From assembly GCA_025667525.1 (NCBI GenBank), contig CM046878.1, positions 386,507,307-386,571,306 of the forward strand: DNA of 64,000 nt, read 5' to 3'. A model generated the notes under the pieces. It was not told where the DNA came from and made no database searches. It saw only the letters and a list, made by a program, of their open reading frames with translations. Both the position numbers and the translations under genes were made by a program. Position 1 is the first letter of the stretch; each line of letters starts with the position of its first letter. The stretch is from Glebionis coronaria. Taxonomy: Eukaryota > Streptophyta > Magnoliopsida > Asterales > Asteraceae. Shown piece by piece: positions 56,489 to 64,000 of this stretch.

Positions 56489-56541
56489 ATTATTTAATAG
56501 TATGCTGGTTATCATAAATTAACTTCAAAGTATTGAGTTAA

Positions 56542-58129
56542 ATTAAGAAAAAATTTCACGTTTGATCCCTATCGTTTACACTAAATATCAAGTTTGATCC
56601 CTATCTCAAACTAAGTGCACAGATCGTCCCTATCGTTTACACTTTGGATCAAAAATAGTCCCTATCTTGGATGGACGTTAGATTTGGCTGTTAAGTCTAT
56701 TTATTGGAGGGGCAATTTCGTCTTATCTCTCTCTTTATCACACATATATCTCTCTCTACAACCACTATCATCAATATCATCATCTCTAACACCCAACCTA
56801 AACTTGGTCTCCTTCTACTCTCCCGATCTCCAGATCTCCCAAAATCGGACCATCATGTCAAATACTAAAAAAGAGTTCACGGTGCCCTTATGATCTTCCC
56901 ATCAGGGGTCCTAGACACACAACTATAATGTGATTTTTAAAGGATTTTATTTTGATTAAAGATGTGATTTTTATTCCTCGATGTCACCAGTTGCAGCTTC
57001 ACCGACGGCGCCACCATCTCCGTCTTCTTCCGGCATTGGACCCACTTTAAAAATGCTTAGTCAGCCTTGTCCTAAGAGTATTTAGCTATATCAGCCAAGT
57101 AATTCAAGATCTAACACTTGCGTATTTATATTGTATACACTCTACATATTTGATACCACTTCCCTAAATCGACTAAACACTTCCCAAAAAGGCCTTCCTC
57201 CGACATTAGAAGTGACTACAACATCCATTTGGTACCCTTTATTCATCTTGGTTTATATTGTATACACTCTACATCTTTACAATTTTTTTCATCTGGGTAT
57301 GTGTTTCTACTGAAATACTGATGATGGTGGAGAGGGAGGAGGAGGCCGCCGGAGAAGAGCTGGTCGGCGATAGACTGGTGGTGGGTGGTTAACGGTAGGT
57401 TGTTACGGGTGACCCATAATTCGAATTCAGGTGAACTAAGCACTGGTTCTTCTGCTGCTGCTGGTGCTTCTACTGTTGGTGTTGATGATGATGGGACTTT
57501 CTTCCATTGGAGATATGGATGAATTTCTGTGTGTGTCTTTTTTTTTAGTACAAAATATCATCAAAACACATTAAAGTTAAAGAAATAGTGGGTGATGAAC
57601 ATGATATATGGAGATTCATTTCAACTTCATGTATCATTGCCAACTTTTGACTAGGTTCTTTGATGATTAGTCTTAAAATAATTTGATTGGGTAATTGGTT
57701 TCATTGTTGTCGTATTTTTGATGATGACGATTTGGATCTCTTTTGTTTTTGTTCGGTGGTGAATGATGGAAGGATTTTGGATATTGTTTTTTTTGTTATG
57801 ATTTTGGTGATAAAAAAATAATGATTTGTGAGTGACAGAGGAGGGGGAAGGCTAAAAGATAGTGTCGATGGTGTTTGGTTTGGTGGGGATAAGATTTTGT
57901 GTGGAGTATTTGGTGTACAAGTGGAATATGCAGTAAAATAAAGTAAAGGACCGAAATACCCTTACATTTCTAAAAGTTAACGTTAAAAATTAACCCTCAT
58001 CCAAGATAGGGACCATTTATGATCGTAAATGTAAACGATAGGGACGATCTGTGCACTTAGTTTGATATAGGGATCAAACTTGATATTTGGTGTAAACGAT
58101 AGGGACCAAACATGAAATTTTTTCTTAAA
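56542..58129. mobile_element. Unclassified 1.6-kb DNA element with ~150-bp terminal inverted repeats
   Basis: The left arm (56542-~56697) and right arm (~57975-58129) are inverse copies with roughly 85-90% identity by eye. Each contains the repeated GTCCCTATCGTTTACA and TGATCCCTATCTC motifs and AACTAAGTGCACAGATCGTC. The interior has short Ser/Pro-rich or Gly-rich frames but no transposase. The element lies precisely between imperfect 23-bp direct repeats (56519-56541, 58130-58152). A Mutator-like non-autonomous element is possible, but the flanking repeat is too long for its 9-bp target. Confidence 0.7.
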
Positions 58130-58191
58130 TTAACCTCAAAATATCGAGTTAATCCTTAGAGTCATTATTTATACTACATATAAAATATTAA

Positions 58192-59258
58192 GTAAAACCA
58201 TAAATACATCCAATATACTTTTAAAAGTAAGTTCTTATACATAAAGGATCTTTTTATGTCATATATACGGTATACCTAACAAAACATTAGACTTTACCTT
58301 TAACCGAATATTTTACCTTTGAGTGGTAAGAGGACTTGCAATATCAATCATTTTAACGATGAAATCGTTTAAAAGTTAACCCATTAATAAAAATTTGCAA
58401 AATTAGTCTAAATGCAAAAAAATTATAAAAATTGATGTTTTTTTTCCGGAAAATAACTTTTCAAAAATAATAATAATAATAAAAATATTATATAAAAAAT
58501 TGAAAATTTTATTATTTATTTTTCAGAAAAAAAAGCCATTAATTTTATAAAACTTTTTTAAAAAGCTTCGGAAAAAAATTAAAGAGAATAAATTTTTATA
58601 AAAATTGAAAAAAAAATTAGAAAAGAAAAACGCTTAGCTTTTTTAAAATTATGAAGAAAAAAATAAAAAAATTTGAATATTTTTATAAAAACTGAAAAAC
58701 GATTTTTATTTTAGAACTTTTTAAAAGAGATAAAAATCTAAACATTTCTTTCTGAAAAAAAAAATCATTTTTTTATAAAAAGAAATTTAAATTTTTTTAT
58801 ATTTTTTGAATTTTTTGAAATATCTAAAAATACTAACCTTCTTTTTCAGAAAAGAAAAATAAAGGCTTTTTCTTGAAAAAAGAAGTAATAGTTTTATTTC
58901 TGAAAAAAATAATTTTTAATTTTCTATAAAATCTTTCTTTTTTCTTTTGAAAAGTTATTTTTCGGAAAAAAATAATTTAAAATTATTTTATATCTTTTTA
59001 CATAATTTTTATGATAAGTTATAATTTTTATGCATTTGAGGTAACTTTGAAAATTTTTATTAATGGATAACTTTGCAAATAATTTCCACCGTTAAAAGGA
59101 TTGATATTGAAAGTCCTTTTACTGGTCAAATGTAAAGTATTCAGTCAAAGGTAATTGGTCAAAAATCTAACGTGACTGATATGTATTTGTGACATAAAAA
59201 AGTTCGTTATATATAATGGCTCACTTTTAAATATACATTATGTATTTATGGCTTTTAC
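58192..59258. mobile_element. AT-rich fold-back element (1.07 kb)
   Basis: The ends GTAAAACCATAAATAC and, inverted, GTAAAAGCCATAAATAC begin arms of ~270 bases that match imperfectly (for example TTGCAATATCAATC against GATTGATATTGAA, and CTTTTTATGTCA against TGACATAAAAAA). The core is almost pure A/T with interrupted palindromes such as TTTTCTGAAAA. Non-coding; the TSD is not clear. Confidence 0.65.
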
Positions 59259-59718
59259 CCTAAAACATTTTAGTATCTTTCTCCTCATTTAATTTTAAGT
59301 AATATAACTTTTAAAACGTATTGTATAATCTTTAAATGCACAAAACTTAATTTTAAATAATACTATAACTTATAAAGTTTATGTTATAAACCTTCCATCG
59401 ATTAAATGTATCTTAAATTTTATTTTTAAGCAATACACATAATAATAAAACATAAGATACAAAAAAATTAATCAAATACACTAATTAATATTATTTTTAA
59501 TGCACTTTAAAAATAAAATATATAATATTATTATTATGCATATTCTATAAACTAAGAAGACACAAAATCTTCATACAATTTATATCTCAAGTTGATCGTT
59601 TAAATGATTTTGGAGCAGATAGATAAACACCGCTCAAAAACAAAAATGAAGAGACTGATCGGAACCGAAAAGAACGGATGAATCAGATCAGACTCAGGTC
59701 GTTTTCTTTCCTATCTAA
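59259..59718. other. AT-rich spacer
   Basis: I see no gene, repeat family or regulatory signal beyond low-complexity AT-rich sequence. Confidence 0.6.
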
Positions 59719-60937
59719 TGTGAGAACCCGTATTTTCTCAGTATTATTTTATTCTTTTCGTCTTTCTTGAATTTACCAACGTGTTACATTTTCTTTTATT
59801 CTTCATGCGTAAATCCTGAGATCTCGATATTTTACATTGACGATTGTTTCGACGTTTGACGTTTTCGATGTTTTCTTTTTAATGACGTGTTAAGTCGTGC
59901 CGGGAGACTATATTATCATATTTTGGATGCGTTTTAACTTTTGAGAAGTATTTTTATGAAACCCGAGTCCCGTGAATATTTTCAAAATTTACTAATAGTC
60001 ATTTTCTACCCTATAAACTATTTAATTGTATTTTAGTCCAAAAGATTGCACATTTAGCAAAAACTACCCCTCCACCCCACTATATATTACTTTTCCACTA
60101 CCAAAAACACATAGAAACAAGTTAAAAAAAATCAAACCCTCCCCTTTTCTTTTTTTCTCTCTACCGTGAGCTAAAGAACACCAAAACCATCACAATTTTG
60201 TGATTTTGATCTTGAATCTCTTAAAAATAAAACAAGTCCCTATCTAGAAATAAAAAGATGAATGTTTTGATGTAAATTTTATACACATGCATCAAGTTTC
60301 AAATTTCCTTATGAACTAGGGTTGGTGATATGTTTTAAAGATCATGCATGTGATGATCTTACCACGATCATGATGTTTTGATGAAGAAAACTTGAAGTTT
60401 TGATTTTGATTTTGTTATATGTAACATGCAAGTGGTTAGGATGGCTGAAAATTGATTAGGATGATGTTTGGTCAATCTTAGGAGTGGGGGATTTGTTAAA
60501 ATGGGTCAAAATGACGATCTAATGTGATTTTCTAAAGTGTATTTTGACCAGCAGATTTAGGGCTGTTTTTTTTGGGTTCAAGTTTGAATATAGGTTGAGA
60601 TGATTCGATATAGTTGTAGTAGTTGTCGGGACGCTCGTTTTGGTATAAAGTAGGCCTTCTAACTCAAAACGAGGAAGAAGTTACACTAGTTTGAATATTC
60701 GTGTATCAGGAAGCGAGTATCGACACAACATGAAATTGTTGTCGATATTTGGTCAAATCTCGGGGACTATATATTTTGTTTAAAAAAGGTTCAAGGGCTG
60801 TTCTTAGGCTCTAAACCTAGGGTCTTGATTCTATTTTCTAATTTAGGTGTCAAGTTTACAAATGGTAAAGGTTATGATGGTGAAAATGGTTTCACGAGTC
60901 AAGTGTTCAAATCTGTCCGGTTTTTCAAGTTTAGAAA
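59719..60937 (+). repeat. Probable LTR (first of two), + strand
   Basis: Starts TGTGAGAACCCG after an AT-rich flank. It has the look of a Ty3/gypsy LTR: CG-containing opening, a TATA signal (CACTATATATTAC, ~60078), then a pyrimidine-rich CTTTTTTTCTCTCTACCG stretch. No end or partner is visible. At 60938 the sequence changes to another LTR-like start. Confidence 0.4.
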
Positions 60938-63900
60938 TGTAACACCAAAGAATTTTCCTTAATATTAAATAATAATAAATTATATTAATTATTATTCAAA
61001 ATTGATTATTGAGCGCTACCAAACTTATTGGATTTGAAAATGGGATATACTCTGACGAAGTTTGAAATTCGGACAGTCTGCGTACCGACACGATAAAAAT
61101 TAACTTTTATGCTTAATTGTCACGAGATATTTAATAAAATGATTTATTAAATTATTTAAAATTTTATTTAAATAACATTTGTTATAAACACGAATAATCG
61201 AGTTAAAGTTTATTTTTTTGTTAAAACTATGCTTGTCTGAAAAACCTGGAAGATAATTAACATTTAAATGGATTTATAAGTTATGAGTTAATAGTCGTAT
61301 AAATGATCTATTTTCGTGGAAAAAGTATTTTGAACGCAATGGTGAAAATTTAGAGTTTTCATTCTAATTTTATCAAACCCGGTCGAGTCTCGAGCCACGT
61401 GTAAACAAGATAAAAGAAAAGTTTATGAGCTATTTACATTATTAACCCTCAAGTATATACAATTTCTCATTTATTTTTAACAACTTTTATTTTATTTATA
61501 TAAATATTAAACTAATACAATTTTCTCATCATTCTCATCTTCACAAAAACACACATACAAACCCTAGTTTTATAAAACTCTCCCTCTCATAAAATCCGTC
61601 CACCGGAAAAACTTTTCGGTGCCGTCACTTTTTCCGACCAAAACTCTGGCGAACACTCAAAATACTCCCTATCACCCGATATATTCGACCCATCTCCTGA
61701 TCTACTATATCCACCATCTCCGGCCACTTCAACCGTCGGCCGGCGTGTAAACCACCACCACCGTCGTCTGTTTTCATCTCATCACCAGCCTTCACCACTA
61801 GATCCACCCAACCGCCACTATCACCACACCGAACCACCACTGTTGTTGGCTTACCTCCACCTACTATATCCTTTTGCCACCTGAATCATCATCACCACTA
61901 CGTCGCAACCATCACACACAACCCGCCGTTGTTATCACCGACATCACCACCATCCGCCACTACAGATCAACGAACCATCACCATCTCGAAGTTAAAAATC
62001 ATCACAGCCACCATATAGATCCGTCGGATCTGTGGTAGCAGCCACCACGTGACTTGCGGTCACCTTTGCCTTCGTTCGACCACCGTTTCCAACCACAACC
62101 GACCCCATACACCTCCGGATCTGAATGATCCATAAATCACCTCCAACGTGACGCCTTCACTCCGACCTCAGCCACCAACATCATAACGTCATCACGAGCA
62201 CCACGTCGCTGCCGCGACATAGCTGCTAACGGGGGTGTTTGTTTCGTTGGTCATCATCTCGTGACGGGTTTCTTGTTCATATAGCACTGAGACAACCATG
62301 AAGGTGATACTCGGATGTGTCTCTTCGGTTATCACAACCGCACTAATGGTGGTGCCGGCTCGTGGTTATATTGTTGTCGCTCGTGATATTGTTATGTCTT
62401 TTTTTTTGTTCCATTATATTTTGATGAATAGATTCGAAAATATAGATATGAGTATGTTGGTTTTGTGATTTAACGACCGTTAGCGTCATTTGGTTAGTTT
62501 TAACATTCGTCGAGGGATGTTTGGATATGGGTTTTATGACAACTTTTGGGGCGTTTGGGTTTACGGATGATTATAAAGATGAAAGTGTTGGTTGAAAGTG
62601 TTGATTTAGTTTGAACTTGATTATCGATAAATTCGTTTTATTTATTGTTTACGATTCGTCAATAATTAATTTGATATACTAGAAATATGTGGACAATTGA
62701 AACGCGGATTGATTGTGAAAGTGAAAATGTGATATTTTGTGATTATGGGAAACGTTATATAAACGAATAGGTAATGGCTAAATTTTTATAACTTTAATAT
62801 TTATTTAGTTTTCTTAAATATTATTTAGAAACTAAAACTCCCTTTCAGAAATATTAAATTGACAATAATGAAACAAGGATTTATAAAATATTATTTATAA
62901 AATCATAAATATTGTATATGTACTCCTGAAACTTCATTTGGAACTCTAAAACGTGTGTTGTCTTTTATTAAATGATCTTTATTTAATTAATTGGTGATTT
63001 TGAAAATGGGTCGAATTATTTTGGTTTTATTTATTTTTCTTGCTTATTTAATAGTTGCAAGGTATTGTATGCTTGGACTATTTAATTCTTTTGTTGTCAT
63101 CTTTTTTCGAGCTTAGTACATGTCGTGTGTCATGTACATTCCGAGTTATTCGTACGTTGTCTGTCCTTGATATATAGTTCAAGCTATGAATTATATACTA
63201 GTTTCGTCCTTCCGTGTGTAATATATGTTAGGTATATATATTACATACATGGTGGTATGTTTCGCAACACCTTTCTGAACCGATTACCGAACGATTTCGA
63301 CATGGGATTTAAACGGTTTATAAACCGATGGTATTGATGAAACCTTTCATCGGGAAAGCTTGGATGCATCGAATTTGGGATGCTGGGAAATAATATATAA
63401 GATAAATGACGACTTCTGGTGCTGAGCAGTTTTGGTTTATTTTACGCTGCTCTTGGTATTCACATATCTGCTAATCGTTCTACAACATCGATGTGAGTTC
63501 ATACCCCCTCTTTCTCTTTGCAAATCGCTTATTAAGTTTTTTGAATCTCTTTGTGGGAGATACATGCTTGTCGATGTCAAATGCGTGTTTATGCATTTCA
63601 ATGATTGTTTACGATATACATGTACATACTTTCCAAGTGTTACTGTGATAGATACGTGTTGATATCTTTTTGAAGATTGTTTATATTGCGTACGTGTTTG
63701 TACTTTAGAGGAGTACTTACATGACATGTGTGTCTATACATATCAGATTGTTTATAATTTATACTTGTGAATATATGAGCTATCCCATAGCTCCTTTTAA
63801 ACTGCTATGTATGTTTAATACTGTGAAGTGAAATGACTGCTTGTACCTGCTTGTGGACGCAAAAACTGAATTCTGTGAACGCTCAGTGAACTTCGTTTAT

Positions 63901-64000
63901 GATTAGTGATGTTGTGGTTTTTAGTGAAATACAAGTCTTAGGAAAGACGAGTATAAATGCGGCAAGTATTAAACTCGACGATTTAGGAAAACCGAAGAAT
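60938..64000 (+). repeat. Probable LTR (second), running off the right edge
   Basis: Begins TGTAACACCAAAGAATTTTC. A TATA-like TTTATATAAATA lies near 61494-61505, then a CCCTAG/CTCTCCCTCTC leader, then an 0.6-kb CAC/CAT-trinucleotide-rich region (61640-62230). Such transcribed trinucleotide-rich leaders are common in long Ty3/gypsy LTRs. The long non-coding remainder fits a 3-kb or longer LTR. Short frames such as 63125-63337 have no domains. Without the other end this is inference. Confidence 0.4.

Noticed and set aside
56615..56893. 92-codon frame starting in the inverted repeat
   Set aside because: Starts in the arm of a non-autonomous element, low-complexity Ser/Leu, no transposase feature.
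61625..61840. 71-codon Gly/Asp-rich frame on the minus strand
   Set aside because: Reverse of a CAC/CAT-rich stretch; low complexity, no start context or domain.

Overview
This is nuclear DNA of a flowering plant. The signs are a two-exon HIPP metal-binding gene with a plant-type intron, plant LTR retrotransposons primed by tRNA-Asp or tRNA-Met, a Cassandra element carrying 5S rRNA sequence, and Stowaway and hAT MITEs. The Gag, protease and integrase sequences resemble Athila-type proteins I recall from Asteraceae (daisy family, Tanacetum/Artemisia-like). That placement rests on memory and is only moderately secure. About nine tenths of the window is mobile DNA and I can support only one ordinary host gene.

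Positions 1-39394 are one nested pile of LTR elements, read mostly from target-site duplications (TSDs). Element D (Athila-like, + strand) leaves an integrase tail (~14665-15164), a 3' non-coding region and a 3' LTR (16982-39394) that is split twice. A copia-like element G (- strand) sits in D's integrase. G holds element A (- strand, autonomous gag-pol, 1-7063, running off the left edge) and element B (+ strand, 7937-14612, TSD GCTTA), a young non-autonomous element whose LTR and leader match A but which encodes only a Cys-rich, acidic protein. D's 3' LTR contains element C (17944-34564, TSD AATAT), which has gag and protease but no reverse transcriptase, and a solo LTR E (35992-38571, TSD CCCCT). 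C's 3' LTR contains a Cassandra element (30718-33193, TSD TGCTT), which contains solo LTR F (31029-32886, TSD CCCCA).

Positions 39395-46378 hold a decayed copia element H (gag to integrase, - strand, LTR 44239-44742), unassigned sequence with exon-like scraps, a Stowaway MITE and a probable Tourist-like MITE. A full-length but dead LINE (46514-52231, - strand) follows, bounded by an 18-bp TSD.

Positions 52250-59718 hold the HIPP gene (52866-55285, - strand), whose 2-kb intron carries a large fold-back repeat. Upstream are an 893-bp hAT-type MITE, a 1.6-kb element with ~150-bp inverted repeats lying between 23-bp direct repeats, and a 1.07-kb AT-rich fold-back. From 59719 to the end the sequence looks like two LTRs, one interrupting the other, running off the right edge.

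The most interesting theme is cis structure shared between element families. LTR leaders carry arrays of small hairpins whose stems change in a compensatory way. LTRs of two unrelated sequence families both begin with a hairpin. The 3' non-coding regions of B, C and D share blocks in the same order, including a hairpin next to an internal polypurine-like tract. B and C both encode a paired FDPG-type motif protein absent from the visible part of the autonomous element A. Together these suggest non-autonomous elements that use another element's proteins through conserved RNA signals.
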